Assembly: GCA_963692975.2 (NCBI GenBank) | Contig: CAXMMR010000025.1 | Span: forward strand, 1-64,000 | DNA length: 64,000 bases | Origin: CAXMMR01 sp963692975 | Lineage (GTDB): Bacteria; Pseudomonadota; Alphaproteobacteria; Acetobacterales; Acetobacteraceae | Direction of reading: 5' to 3' | In this document: one piece after another, positions 18,915 to 27,602 of the stretch | How positions within the stretch are numbered: position 1 is the stretch's first letter | Layout: each line of letters starts with the position of its first letter | Position numbers and translations under genes: made by a program | The notes under the pieces: model-generated | The model's input: the letters and a program-made list of their open reading frames with translations, nothing else | Database searches by the model: none | Told to the model about the DNA's origin: nothing

Positions 18915-21011
18915 ATGAACCGCAAGAACTGGTGGAAATCGTCCTGCGCGACGATGGCGACGGTGGCAATGCTGCAGCCGACGGCGCTGCTCGCCGCGGG
19001 CTCGACGAGCGATGCCGCCATGGTGTCCGCCGGCAAGCCCTCCAGCGCCATCGCCCTGCGCTACGCCAGCAACGTCGCGGCCGAACCGCTGCTCAGCAAG
19101 GCGCAGAAGCTCGACCTGATGCAGCGCCACATCAAATACGTCTTCGTGCTGTTCCAGGAGAACCGCGCGTTCGACTTCCATTTCGGCACCTTCCCCGGCG
19201 CGCAGGGCCTGTTCAGCCAGCCCGCCGCCAACACGCCGGGCTTCACACAGTCCATCGTGCTGACCAGCGGCAAGGTCTCGACGATCTCGCCATTCCTGAT
19301 CCCGCAATCAGTGACGGCGACCAACGGCAAGACGATCCCGATCTACCCGACGGTGACCGACTCGGTCGACCACTCGCATGGCGGCATCGACAACAGCCTC
19401 GACGTCGACAGCGCCGGCATCGCGCGCAACGACCGCTACGCGCTCAACGAAGAAGGCCTGACCACGACCGCCAGCGGCCAGATCGTCAGCAAGACGACGC
19501 TGGCGCCGCTCGCGACACCGCCGAGCGAGGCCTCGGTGCAGCACGGCGAGCTGGTGATGTCGCATGACGATTGCGACACGGTGCCGTTCCTGTGGCAGCT
19601 CGCCGACCGCTTCACCCTGTTCGACAATTTCTACCAGACCATCATCGGTCCCTCGACGCCGAACGCGATCGCCATGATCGCCGGCCAGTCCGGCCAGACG
19701 CAATGGGCGCTGCATCCCTCCGAGGCGAGCAGCAACACCGCCTCGCCGGCGATCAAGACCTCCGGCGGCGAGCCGGTCGTTGGGGACGCCGGCCCGTTCG
19801 CCGGCTCCAACCTCGACTACTCCGCGATCAAGCCGCCCTATGGTCCGAACGACGAGAGCCCCGCGACCCCGGCGCTCAACCAGACCTACGCGACGCTGCC
19901 GCTCTCGTTCATGGGCAGCAAGATCGAGAACACCATCACCACCGATCAGAACCCGTTGCTCGACCTGCTCGACGTCAAGGCCGACATCAAGCAGATCGCC
20001 GGCGACGGCGTGACGCCGGTGAACTGGGGCTGGTATCAGGAAGGCTACGACGCCGAGCCGACCGACAAGCTGCCCGGCGGCGAGCTCTACGGCACCTACA
20101 TCACCCATCATAACGGGCCGCAGTACTTCGGCTATGTCGGCGACAACCCGGCCGAGACCAAGCACCTGCACGGGCTCGGCGACTTCTTTACCGCCATCGG
20201 CAAGGGCGCTCTGCCGACCGGCGGCGGCGTGTTCTACGTCCGCGGCGGCTACGGCAACAATGACGGCCTGAAGCCGATCGATCCGGGTGCCGCCAATCCT
20301 GGCAGCCCCTCCTCGGTCGGCGTCGTGCAGGCCGCAGCACCCGGCAGCGACGACCATCCCGGCTACTCGGACACCCAGATCGCCGAGGCTCTGATCGGCG
20401 ACGAGGTCAATGCCATCGCGTCCTCGCCATACTGGAAGGACAGCGCGATCATCATCACCTACGACGAGACCGACGGGCTCTACGACCAGGCGCTGCCGCG
20501 GCTGCGCGAGAACGACCCGGAGGGCAACCCGCTCGCCGGCGGCCCGCGCATCCCGGCGATCGTCATCTCGCCCTATAGCCGCACCCATGTGATCGACCAC
20601 GAGTATTCGGAGCACAGCTCGGTCATCAAGTTCATCAACATGCTGAAGGGGCTGACGCCGCTCGCCGACCTGCCTGACGAGCAGAAGGGCTTCAAGGCTG
20701 GCCTCAAGCTGCCGGCGCCGCAATCCAACCTCGGCCCGGCCGACGACACCGCCGGCATCGGTGACCTGTTCTCCGCCTTTGACAACAGCCGCCTGACCGG
20801 TCGGACGGCGCCGCTGCCGGCCAGCTACGCGATGATCCCGCCGGCCGCACTACACGTCCTGCCGCACTATCAGGGCGAGGGCTGCTACGTGCTCAACATC
20901 GTTCCGACCGACTACCAGGGCGGCAAGCTGCTCGACCCGGCGCCGGTCGACTTCAACCCGCGCCCCTCCACCACCCCCGGCGTGCCGACCTCGGGCACCT
21001 GGAACCCCTGA
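18915..21011 (+). CDS. phosphoesterase (phospholipase C / acid phosphatase superfamily)
   Basis: 698 residues with an N-terminal export signal (MNRKNWWKSSCATMATVAMLQPTALLAAG). The body matches the PF04185 phosphoesterase family: YVFVLFQENRAFDFHFGTF (metal-binding Glu/Asn near residue 80), DSVDHSHGG, SHDDCDTVPFLWQLADRFTLFDNF, IITYDETDGLYD and the C-terminal SEHSSVIKFIN histidine. Members are phosphocholine-specific phospholipases C or AcpA-like acid phosphatases acting in the periplasm or outside. Substrate cannot be assigned. Monocistronic, with a hairpin terminator at 21050. No convincing duplicated PHO box upstream. Confidence 0.85.
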   Translation: MNRKNWWKSSCATMATVAMLQPTALLAAGSTSDAAMVSAGKPSSAIALRYASNVAAEPLLSKAQKLDLMQRHIKYVFVLFQENRAFDFHFGTFPGAQGLFSQPAANTPGFTQSIVLTSGKVSTISPFLIPQSVTATNGKTIPIYPTVTDSVDHSHGGIDNSLDVDSAGIARNDRYALNEEGLTTTASGQIVSKTTLAPLATPPSEASVQHGELVMSHDDCDTVPFLWQLADRFTLFDNFYQTIIGPSTPNAIAMIAGQSGQTQWALHPSEASSNTASPAIKTSGGEPVVGDAGPFAGSNLDYSAIKPPYGPNDESPATPALNQTYATLPLSFMGSKIENTITTDQNPLLDLLDVKADIKQIAGDGVTPVNWGWYQEGYDAEPTDKLPGGELYGTYITHHNGPQYFGYVGDNPAETKHLHGLGDFFTAIGKGALPTGGGVFYVRGGYGNNDGLKPIDPGAANPGSPSSVGVVQAAAPGSDDHPGYSDTQIAEALIGDEVNAIASSPYWKDSAIIITYDETDGLYDQALPRLRENDPEGNPLAGGPRIPAIVISPYSRTHVIDHEYSEHSSVIKFINMLKGLTPLADLPDEQKGFKAGLKLPAPQSNLGPADDTAGIGDLFSAFDNSRLTGRTAPLPASYAMIPPAALHVLPHYQGEGCYVLNIVPTDYQGGKLLDPAPVDFNPRPSTTPGVPTSGTWNP

Positions 21012-21049
21012 TCCGGCCCGTCCGAAGCAGTCAAACAGCCTGACGACGA

Positions 21050-21078
21050 GGGGGATCGGCGCGAGCCGGTCCCCCTTT
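21050..21078 (+). terminator. intrinsic terminator-like hairpin
   Basis: GGGGGATCGGC and GCCGGTCCCCC form a stem around a GCGA loop, followed by TTT. It lies 39 bases after the phosphoesterase stop and before the next start. The T-run is short, so termination may be partial. Confidence 0.65.
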
Positions 21079-21092
21079 GCTATGAGGACTCG

Positions 21093-22211
21093 ATGAACGC
21101 GCACCCGACGCTCGCCGCCCTGCTTGCCTGTCTTTTTCCCGCCTGCGCGCTGGCCCAGGCCGCCCCGCACGCGCCGATCCCGTTCGGCAACAGCGCCGTG
21201 CCGATCCAGTCCGCCGAGCCGCCGCGCCCTGTTCACAACGACCCGCTCGCCGTCGCGCCCGCCGGCCCGACGCTGGCCGCCGTGCGCGCCGCCGGCCGGC
21301 TCACCTGCGGCGTCAGTCGCGCCGAACTCGACTACACCAAGAGCGACACGCACGGCCCCGTCCTCGCGCTCGCTCAGGCCGCCTGCCGCGCCGTCGCCGC
21401 CGCCATCTTCGGCGACCCGGCGCGGGCCGACTTCCTCGGCGTGCCCGACGACGCGGCCGGCCTGGCCGCGCTGCACTCCGGCCGCGTCGCGCTCTTCGTC
21501 GGCACGACGCCCGACCTCACCAACGAGGCCAGCTACGGCGTCGCCTTCGCCCCGGCGATCCTGCATGACGGCCAGGGCTTCCTGGTGCGCCGCGCCCGCA
21601 TCCGCACGCTGAGCGACCTCGACGGCAAGCTCGTCTGCTTCATCTCCGAAACCGAGATGGAGGCGCTGCTGCCGCGGCTGCGCCGCACCGTGCCGCGCTT
21701 CGGCCAGTTCCCGTTTGAGGAGATGGGCGAGATGGAGGCCGCGCTGAGCGCCGGCCGCTGCGCCGCGATCACCGCCGACCTCACCTGGCTCGCCGACGCC
21801 CGCACCGGCTTTCACGGCCAGATCCCCGACTTCGCGCTGCTGCCCGACACGCTCTCGAACGACCCGATCGCCCCCGCCTTCCGCCAGGGCGACCCGCAAT
21901 GGGCGCAGATCGTCACCTGGACGCTCAACGCCCTGACGCTCGCCGAGCAGAACGGCGTCACCCGCGCCAATGTCGACACCGTCGACGACCACGGCGACAT
22001 CGAGCTGAAGCGCCTACTCGGCCGCGCGGACGGCCTCGGCCGCCGCCTCGGCCTCAGCGATGCCTTCGCCCGCAATGCCATTCGCGCCGTCGGCAATTAT
22101 GGCGAGTTGTTCGACGCCACAGTCGGCGCCGGCTCGCCGCTCAAGCTGCCGCGCGGCGAGGACAGGCTGGTGAGCCAGGGCGGGGTGCGGCAGGGCTTGC
22201 CGATGCGGTGA
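21093..22211 (+). CDS. family 3 solute-binding protein (amino-acid ABC type), orphan
   Basis: 372 residues with a cleavable signal (ALLACLFPACALAQA, ends near residue 23). The body follows periplasmic SBP family 3 proteins, closest in layout to general L-amino-acid binders (AapJ/BztA type): TLAAVRAAGRLTCGVSRAEL near 60-80, a Cys in the TCGVS strand, DLDGKLVCFISETEMEALLPRL (hinge region), AALSAGRCAAITADLTWLADAR, DPIAPAFRQGDPQWAQIVTWTLNALTLAEQNGV and an AIRAVGNYGELFD tail. No permease or ATPase genes are next to it, so the transporter partner must be elsewhere or it has taken another role such as sensing. Binding residues have not been mapped, so the ligand is open. Confidence 0.8.
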   Translation: MNAHPTLAALLACLFPACALAQAAPHAPIPFGNSAVPIQSAEPPRPVHNDPLAVAPAGPTLAAVRAAGRLTCGVSRAELDYTKSDTHGPVLALAQAACRAVAAAIFGDPARADFLGVPDDAAGLAALHSGRVALFVGTTPDLTNEASYGVAFAPAILHDGQGFLVRRARIRTLSDLDGKLVCFISETEMEALLPRLRRTVPRFGQFPFEEMGEMEAALSAGRCAAITADLTWLADARTGFHGQIPDFALLPDTLSNDPIAPAFRQGDPQWAQIVTWTLNALTLAEQNGVTRANVDTVDDHGDIELKRLLGRADGLGRRLGLSDAFARNAIRAVGNYGELFDATVGAGSPLKLPRGEDRLVSQGGVRQGLPMR

Positions 22212-22212
22212 A

Positions 22213-22419
22213 GCAAGGCCAGGGCTGTCTGCCCTGGACCCGATTAAAGGCGGAGCCTTTAAAATCCGTTTGTTGGCGGTGGCTCTATCGGAGGCCAGTG
22301 CCGCGGACGCAGGATGACTGGCTTCGCCAAGCAAGAAAGAAGATGCAAAACTCCGGACGAGTGGGGTCTGGGGCCTCGGGCCCCAGCGGAGCCCAGAGGC
22401 AGAGCCTCTGGCCTTCCTC
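22213..22419. repeat. family A composite inverted repeat (two arms)
   Basis: Left arm from 22213 (AAGGCCAGGGCTGTCTGCCC..., ATTAAAGGCGGAGCCTTTAA) and right arm 22362-22419 (GGGGCCTCGGGCCCC, CCAGAGGCAGAGCCTCTGG, CCTTCC) are in opposite orientation around about 90 bases of spacer. It fills most of the gap between the SBP stop and metK and should end upstream transcription. Confidence 0.7.
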
Positions 22420-22490
22420 GCCTTGACCCCTAAACCCCGATCCTCCACACCATGCCGCGCCCGCCAGACCGGTCGCGGCAAGGAGCGACG

Positions 22491-23681
22491 ATGCGGGATC
22501 TCGGCGAGTATCTGTTTACCTCGGAGAGCGTGTCGGAAGGCCATCCGGACAAGGTCGCCGACCGCATCAGCGACACCGTGGTCGACGCGTTCCTCGCCGC
22601 CGACCCGTATGCCCGCGTCGCCTGCGAGACCATGGTCACCACCAACCGCATCATCCTTGCCGGCGAGGTTCGCGGCCCGGCGAGCGTGACGCCCGAGCAC
22701 CTGATGCAGCTCGCCCGCGATGCGGTGCAGGACATCGGCTACGACCAGGCCGGCTTCTCGTGGCGCCATGCCCAGGTCGAGTGCCACCTGCACGCCCAGT
22801 CCGCCGACATCGCCGTCGGCGTCGACAGCGCCGGGAACAAGGACGAGGGCGCCGGCGACCAGGGCATCATGTTCGGCTTCGCGACCACCGAGACGGCCAG
22901 CCTGATGCCGGCGCCGATCCACTACGCGCACTCCATCCTGCACCGCATCAGCACGCTGCGCCGGGCCGGCGACGCCCAGGCCGCCGGGCTGCTGCCGGAC
23001 GCGAAAAGCCAGGTCACCCTGCGCTACGTCGACGGCAAGCCGGTCGGCGCCACCAGCGTCGTGATCTCCACCCAGCACGAGGAGGGCATGGACCAGGCGG
23101 CGCTCAAGGCCACCCTGCGGCCGATCGTCCAAAGCGTGCTGCCGGAGGGCTGGATGCCGGAGGACGCCGAGTTCTACGTCAACCCGACGGGCGTCTTCGT
23201 CATTGGCGGGCCGGACGGCGATTGCGGGCTCACCGGCCGCAAGATCATCGTCGACACCTATGGCGGCGCTGCGCCGCACGGCGGCGGCGCGTTCAGCGGC
23301 AAGGATCCGACCAAGGTCGACCGCTCGGCCGCCTATGTCTGCCGCTATCTCGCCAAGAACGTCGTCGCCGCCGGGCTCGCCGAGCGTTGCACTATCCAGA
23401 TCAGCTACGCGATCGGCATCAGCCACCCGCTCTCCGTCTATGTCGACCTGCACGGCACCGGCCGCGACGTCGACGAGCTGCGGCTGGAGGGTACGCTGCG
23501 CCAACTCGTCAACCTCTCGCCGCGCGGCATCCGCGAGCACCTGAAGCTGAACGCGCCGATCTATGTTCCGACCGCCGCCTACGGGCATTTCGGCCGCTCC
23601 CCGGACGAGGCCGTCGATGGGTCGTTTACGTGGGAGAGGACGGATCTGGTCGGCGATCTTAGGTCAGCGTTTTCAAGGTAA
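22491..23681 (+). CDS. metK: S-adenosylmethionine synthetase
   Basis: 396 residues from the ATG at 22491, chosen because AAGGAG lies 5 bases upstream; an ATG at 22452 has none. Family signatures are present: GHPDKVADRISD (ATP site, near residue 17), GAGDQGIMFGFA (about 120), the GGGAFSGKDPTKVDRSAAY segment (about 265) and FTWE near the C-terminus. The enzyme makes SAM from methionine and ATP in the cytoplasm. It is followed by trmB, a SAM-dependent tRNA methyltransferase, an arrangement seen in related alphaproteobacteria upstream of rimP-nusA. No SAM riboswitch was recognised; the leader is occupied by a family A repeat. Confidence 0.97.
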   Translation: MRDLGEYLFTSESVSEGHPDKVADRISDTVVDAFLAADPYARVACETMVTTNRIILAGEVRGPASVTPEHLMQLARDAVQDIGYDQAGFSWRHAQVECHLHAQSADIAVGVDSAGNKDEGAGDQGIMFGFATTETASLMPAPIHYAHSILHRISTLRRAGDAQAAGLLPDAKSQVTLRYVDGKPVGATSVVISTQHEEGMDQAALKATLRPIVQSVLPEGWMPEDAEFYVNPTGVFVIGGPDGDCGLTGRKIIVDTYGGAAPHGGGAFSGKDPTKVDRSAAYVCRYLAKNVVAAGLAERCTIQISYAIGISHPLSVYVDLHGTGRDVDELRLEGTLRQLVNLSPRGIREHLKLNAPIYVPTAAYGHFGRSPDEAVDGSFTWERTDLVGDLRSAFSR

Positions 23682-23732
23682 GGAGGCCAGGGCTCTGCCC
23701 TGGACCCGCTGGGGGCGGCGCCCCCAGACCCG
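23682..23732 (+). repeat. family A-related double hairpin
   Basis: CCAGGGC-TCT-GCCCTGG then CTGGGGGC-GGC-GCCCCCAG, immediately after the metK stop and 7 bases before trmB. It could attenuate read-through from metK to trmB. Confidence 0.7.
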
Positions 23733-23738
23733 CATTCG

Positions 23739-24428
23739 ATGAAAGCTCCGGCCGATCGGTTGTATGGGCGGCAGCGAAGCCATCCGTTGAGGCCCCGACA
23801 GCAAAGACTGCTGGATGTCACGCTGCCGCGCATCCGGTTGGATTTATTGTATAAAGATCGACTGGTCGACGCGTTTGCGTCTCCCGTTGACGAGGTCTGG
23901 CTTGAGGTCGGCTTTGGCGGCGGGGAGCATGCGCTCGCGCTGATCGGTGAAATACCGCAAGTCGGGCTGATCGCCGCCGAGGTGTTCGAGAACGGGCTGT
24001 GCTCGATGCTCGCCAAGCTGGTCGGCGAGGGGGAGGAGGCGAGCGGCGCATTGCCAGGCAATCTGCGGCTCTGGGACCAGGATGCGCGGGCGCTGCTGCG
24101 GCTGCTGCCGCCGGCCAGTCTCAGCCGGGTGATGCTGATGTTTCCCGATCCCTGGCCGAAGGCGAGGCACACCAAGCGTCGCTTCGTGCATCCGCAGGTC
24201 CTGCCGCTGGTCGCCGCCGTGCTGCGTCCGGGCGCAGAGTGGCGGATCGCCAGCGACGACCCGATCTACCAGGCCTGGGTCGAGGAGGTGATGTCCGCCC
24301 AGGACCTGTTCACTCACGCCGCGCCGATGGACGAACGCCCCGAAGGTTGGCCGCCGACGCGCTACGAGGCCAAGGCGTTGGCGGCTGGTCGTCGGCCGCT
24401 CTACTGGTCGTTATGGCGTCGATCGTAG
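23739..24428 (+). CDS. trmB: tRNA (guanine-N7)-methyltransferase
   Basis: 229 residues. SAM-binding motif I is EVGFGGGEHALAL (about residue 55), with the acidic motif AAEVFENGLCSML after it, MFPDPWPKARHTKRRFVHP (about 135, the TrmB signature PDPWPKxxHxKRR) and a C-terminal YEAKALAAGRRPLYWSLWR. It methylates G46 in the tRNA variable loop to m7G using SAM. N-terminal GRQRSHPLRPRQQRLL is the basic RNA-contacting region seen in alphaproteobacterial members. It follows metK by 57 bases and shares its likely transcription unit, ending at the palindrome at 24429. Confidence 0.95.
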   Translation: MKAPADRLYGRQRSHPLRPRQQRLLDVTLPRIRLDLLYKDRLVDAFASPVDEVWLEVGFGGGEHALALIGEIPQVGLIAAEVFENGLCSMLAKLVGEGEEASGALPGNLRLWDQDARALLRLLPPASLSRVMLMFPDPWPKARHTKRRFVHPQVLPLVAAVLRPGAEWRIASDDPIYQAWVEEVMSAQDLFTHAAPMDERPEGWPPTRYEAKALAAGRRPLYWSLWRRS

Positions 24429-24454
24429 ATCTTGCCTATAGGCAAGATTTCTAT
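24429..24454 (+). terminator. palindromic terminator after trmB
   Basis: Directly after the TAG stop lies a perfect palindrome with arms ATCTTGCC and GGCAAGAT around TATA, followed by TTTCTATAA. This fits a weak intrinsic terminator for the metK-trmB unit and could work in both directions. Confidence 0.65.
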
Positions 24455-24559
24455 AAGTCATTGATCTAACACATTTTCAGTTTCTAGCAAATCCCGTCGC
24501 GTTGTCGACGCAAGGATTTTGGCTCCTAGCCACTGTCGTCCCAAGCGCCCGGGAAATGG

Positions 24560-24633
24560 GATCCAAGGGCCGCGGGCCGTCATGCGCAGCATGCCAGGGC
24601 ATGACGCGGGTCAAGGGCAGAGCCCTTGCCTTA
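24560..24633. repeat. family A-related repeat upstream of rimP
   Basis: Shares modules with the composite elements: CAAGGGCCGCGGGCC, a GTCATGC/GCATGAC palindrome and TCAAGGGCAGAGCCCTTG. It lies in the trmB-rimP gap. The rest of 24455-24680 shows no other motif; it should contain the rimP promoter. Confidence 0.5.
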
Positions 24634-24680
24634 ACTTCCCTTGAGTTCTAAATATATGCCCATACGACATTCTCCACGCC

Positions 24681-24716
24681 TTTGGGGGGTGGCCTTCACG
24701 GGCCGCCTTTTTTGTT
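24681..24716 (+). promoter_or_regulatory. rimP-leader-type attenuator with intrinsic terminator
   Basis: GGTGGCC and GGCCGCC form a strong stem around TTCACG, followed at once by six T, then GTTTTG. This matches the described rimP-leader, a putative attenuator with a Rho-independent terminator ahead of rimP-nusA-infB in alphaproteobacteria. The rimP start codon begins three bases after the T-run, so the terminator decides whether the whole operon is transcribed. The signal that controls it is unknown. Confidence 0.75.
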
Positions 24717-25274
24717 TTGGACGACATCGAACTCATCGCTGCGGCTGACGACGACGACCTGCCGCGCCAATCCGGGCTCGAGGGCCGGATCGTGCATGCG
24801 ATCGCGCCGACCTTGACCGGGATGGGTTACGAGCTGGTGCGGGTGGCCGTGCTCGGCCGTGCGGTGCCGACGGTGCAGGTGATGGCGGATCGGGCCGACG
24901 GCTCGCTGATCGCGGTGGAGGATTGCCAGGCGATCAGCCATGCGGTGGGTGCGGTGCTCGATGTCGACGATCCGATTCCTGGGGCGTGGAATCTCGAGGT
25001 CAGCTCGGCCGGGATCGATCGGCCGCTGACGCGGGCGAAGGATTGGAACCGGTTTGCCGGCCACCAGGCGAAGGCCGAGGTGAACTTTCCGATCGACGGG
25101 CGCAAGCGGTTTGCCGGCGTGGTGCTGGGCGCCGATGCGACGCATGGCCGGATGAAGCTTGAGACCGGCGACGAGGTGGCGTTGCCGCTGGACGATTTGC
25201 GGCGCGCCAAGTTGGTGCTGACCGACGCGCTGATTGCCGCCACCGCGCCGGCGGCTGCCGAACGGACCAATTGA
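24717..25274 (+). CDS. rimP: ribosome maturation factor RimP
   Basis: 185 residues. RimP helps assemble the 30S subunit in the cytoplasm. The N-terminal domain is clear from IVHAIAPTLTGMGYELVRVAV and TVQVMADRADGSLIAVEDCQAIS, with the SSAGIDRPLTRAKDWNRFAGH stretch (family motif SPGxDRPL, here SAGIDRPL) and a C-terminal SH3-like VALPLDDLRRAKLVLTDAL. The TTG start is inferred: it is the only start codon before the conserved N-terminus, and it lies right after the attenuator T-run with no normal ribosome site. First gene of the rimP-nusA-ylxR-infB-rbfA operon; nusA follows by 11 bases. Confidence 0.93.
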   Translation: MDDIELIAAADDDDLPRQSGLEGRIVHAIAPTLTGMGYELVRVAVLGRAVPTVQVMADRADGSLIAVEDCQAISHAVGAVLDVDDPIPGAWNLEVSSAGIDRPLTRAKDWNRFAGHQAKAEVNFPIDGRKRFAGVVLGADATHGRMKLETGDEVALPLDDLRRAKLVLTDALIAATAPAAAERTN

Positions 25275-25285
25275 GAGGCTCCCCG

Positions 25286-26869
25286 ATGGACACCGCCGTA
25301 TCCCGCCCCGAGTTGCTGCTGGTCGCTGACGCCGTCGCGCGGGAGAAGTCGATCGATCGCGAGGAAGTGCTCGAGGCGATGGAGCAGGCCATCCAGAAGG
25401 CCGGCCGCGCCAAGTATGGGCACGAGAAGGACATTCGCGCGACCATCGACCGCAAGAGCGGCGACGTGCGGCTGTCGCGCTGGACCGAGGCTGTCGAGAC
25501 GGTGGAGAACGAGGAGACGCAGATCCCCGTCCACATCGCCAAGAAGTTCCAGCCCGAGATCGAGATCGGTGGCTACATCGTCGACCCGCTGCCGCCGATC
25601 GATTTCGGCCGGATCGCCGCGCAGACCGCCAAGCAGGTGATCGTGCAGCGGGTGCGCGAGTATGAGCGCAAGAAGCAGTACGACGAGTTCAAGGACCGCG
25701 TCGGCGAGATCATCAACGGCCTGGTCAAGCGCACCGAGTACGGCAACCTGATGGTCGAGCTTGGCCGCTCGGAGGCGCTGCTGCGCCGCGACGAGCTGAT
25801 CGCCCGCGAGAGTTTTCGCAATGGCGACCGGGTGCGAGCCTACATCTACGACGTGCGCGAGGAGCCACGCGGGCCGCAAATCTTTCTGTCGCGCACGCAT
25901 CCGGCATTTCTGGCCAAGCTGTTCGCCCAGGAGGTGCCGGAGATCTATGACGGCATCATCGAGATCAAGGCGGTTGCGCGTGACCCTGGCAGCCGCGCCA
26001 AGATGGCGGTGATCAGCCGCGACAACTCGATTGACCCTGTTGGCGCCTGCGTCGGCATGCGCGGCTCGCGCGTGCAGGCGGTGGTGCAGGAGCTGCAGGG
26101 CGAGAAGATCGACATCATCCCCTGGTCGCCGCAGGCCGCGACCTTCGTCGTCAACGCGCTCGCACCCGCCGAGGTGACGAAGGTGGTGATGGACGAGGAG
26201 AGCGGACGCGTCGAGGTGGTGGTGCCGGACGAGCAGCTGTCGCTGGCGATCGGCCGCCGCGGCCAGAACGTGCGGCTGGCGAGCCAGCTCACCCGCTGGG
26301 ACATCGACATCCTGACCGAGGCGGAGGAGAGCTCGCGCCGCCAGGAGGAGTTCCGCCGCCGGACCGGCCTGTTCGTGGAGGCGCTCGACGTCGACGACGT
26401 GATCGCCGGCCTGCTGGTGACCGAGGGCTTCAACACCGTCGAGGAGCTGGCCTACGTGCCGCTCGAGGAGCTCGCCGACATCGAGGGCTTCGACGAGGGG
26501 CTGGCCGAGGAGCTGATCCGCCGCGCCGAGGGCTTCCTCGCCCGCCGCGACGAGGAGCTGACCGAGGAGCGCCGCACGCTCGGAGTGAGCGACGAGGTCG
26601 CCTCCTTCGAGGCGCTCAGCCCGACGATGCTGGTGGCACTCGGCAACAAGGGCGTGAAGACGTTGGACGACCTGGCCGACCTCGCCGGCGACGAGCTGAT
26701 CGAGATCGTCGGCACCGAGGGCATGGACGAGGAGCTCGCCAACGAGATCATCATGGCGGCCCGCGCGCACTGGTTCGGCGACGACGCGTCGGAGGCCGGC
26801 GGCGCCGTGCCGACGGCCGGCGAGAGCGCCGAGGCTGGGCTCGAGACGGGGGAGGCCGGCCACGCCTGA
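25286..26869 (+). CDS. nusA: transcription termination/antitermination factor NusA
   Basis: 527 residues from the ATG at 25286 (GAGAGG upstream). Domains in order: N-terminal RNA-polymerase-binding domain (SIDREEVLEAMEQAIQKAGRAKYG, to about 130), S1 domain (NGLVKRTEYGNLMVELGRSEALL, about 140-205), KH1/KH2 (RTHPAFLAKLFAQEVPEIYDG, GACVGMRGSRVQAVVQELQGEKIDI, LAIGRRGQNVRLASQLTRWDIDI, about 210-350), and two C-terminal helix-hairpin-helix acidic repeats (NTVEELAYVPLEELADIEGFDEG and KTLDDLADLAGDELIEIVGTEG). It acts in pausing, termination and rRNA antitermination. Length normal for alphaproteobacteria. The downstream ylxR frame overlaps its 3' end. Confidence 0.97.
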   Translation: MDTAVSRPELLLVADAVAREKSIDREEVLEAMEQAIQKAGRAKYGHEKDIRATIDRKSGDVRLSRWTEAVETVENEETQIPVHIAKKFQPEIEIGGYIVDPLPPIDFGRIAAQTAKQVIVQRVREYERKKQYDEFKDRVGEIINGLVKRTEYGNLMVELGRSEALLRRDELIARESFRNGDRVRAYIYDVREEPRGPQIFLSRTHPAFLAKLFAQEVPEIYDGIIEIKAVARDPGSRAKMAVISRDNSIDPVGACVGMRGSRVQAVVQELQGEKIDIIPWSPQAATFVVNALAPAEVTKVVMDEESGRVEVVVPDEQLSLAIGRRGQNVRLASQLTRWDIDILTEAEESSRRQEEFRRRTGLFVEALDVDDVIAGLLVTEGFNTVEELAYVPLEELADIEGFDEGLAEELIRRAEGFLARRDEELTEERRTLGVSDEVASFEALSPTMLVALGNKGVKTLDDLADLAGDELIEIVGTEGMDEELANEIIMAARAHWFGDDASEAGGAVPTAGESAEAGLETGEAGHA

Positions 26870-26939
26870 GCCAGCGCTGCAGGCGGACGCGGCGCCGGAC
26901 GAGGCTGCCGACGAGGAAGAGCCGGCGCCGAGCGGGCCG

Positions 26940-27503
26940 TTGCGGCGCTGCGCCGTCACGCGCGAGCATGGCGAGCGGGTGCGCATGCTGCGCTTCGTCG
27001 TCGGCCCGGAGCGCATGATCGTGCCGGACCTAGCGGCAACGCTGCCCGGCCGGGGAATCTGGTTGAGTGCGCGTCGGGATGTGATAGAGAACGCGCGTGT
27101 CAGAGGCGCCTTCATGCGCGCCGCTCGTGGCCCCGTCACCGTGCCGCCCGACCTCGACGCCATGCTGCGCGCCGGACTGCGCCGGCGGATCGGCGAGCTC
27201 GTCGGCCTGGCTCGCCGGGCTGGGCAGGCGGTGGCGGGTTTCGAGCGGGCGCGGGAGTGGCTGCAGCTTGGGCGCGCCGGCCTGGTGATCGAGGCGAGCG
27301 ACGGCAGCGCCGAGGAGAGCCGGCGTCTGATGGGCAGCGGGCGCGGCGGTGTCGTGGCGGTGCGGCCGCTGGCGAGCGCCGAGCTGGCGGCGATCTTCGG
27401 CCGTGACCATGTGGTGCATGTCGCCATCGCGTCCGGCCGGCTTGCCGAGCGGCTGGGCGTGGAGGCGGGCCGCCTGGCCGGGATCGGCCCGGCGAGCGGC
27501 TGA
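26940..27503 (+). CDS. ylxR: YlxR-L7Ae-like RNA-binding protein
   Basis: An N-terminal YlxR/DUF448 domain (RRCAVTREHGERVRMLRFVV, PDLAATLPGRGIWLSARRDVIENA; the GRG-W/Y-S motif is intact) is followed by an L7Ae-like domain (RRIGELVGLARRAGQAVAGFERAREWLQ..., GLVIEASDGSAEESRRLM). Together this is the usual alphaproteobacterial form, a putative RNA-binding protein encoded between nusA and infB. The start is doubtful: TTG at 26940 codes the Leu just before the conserved Arg-Arg-Cys, while the same frame stays open upstream with an acidic stretch (TPEPALQADAAPDEAADEE) and no ATG, GTG or TTG. A non-standard start overlapping nusA is possible. Confidence 0.85.
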   Translation: MRRCAVTREHGERVRMLRFVVGPERMIVPDLAATLPGRGIWLSARRDVIENARVRGAFMRAARGPVTVPPDLDAMLRAGLRRRIGELVGLARRAGQAVAGFERAREWLQLGRAGLVIEASDGSAEESRRLMGSGRGGVVAVRPLASAELAAIFGRDHVVHVAIASGRLAERLGVEAGRLAGIGPASG

Positions 27504-27602
27504 AGCGCGGGCGGTGCCCAGGTTGAGTGCCGCAGGGTTGGCGGCGTGTGTGGATGATGCGCCGGTCCGGGTCGGGCGGGTGCTGTGTGAACGGACAGGT
27601 GC

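Noticed and set aside
22212..22490. SAM riboswitch ahead of metK
   Set aside because: The region is filled by a family A inverted repeat and shows no SAM-I, SAM-II or SAM/SAH core that I can recognise.
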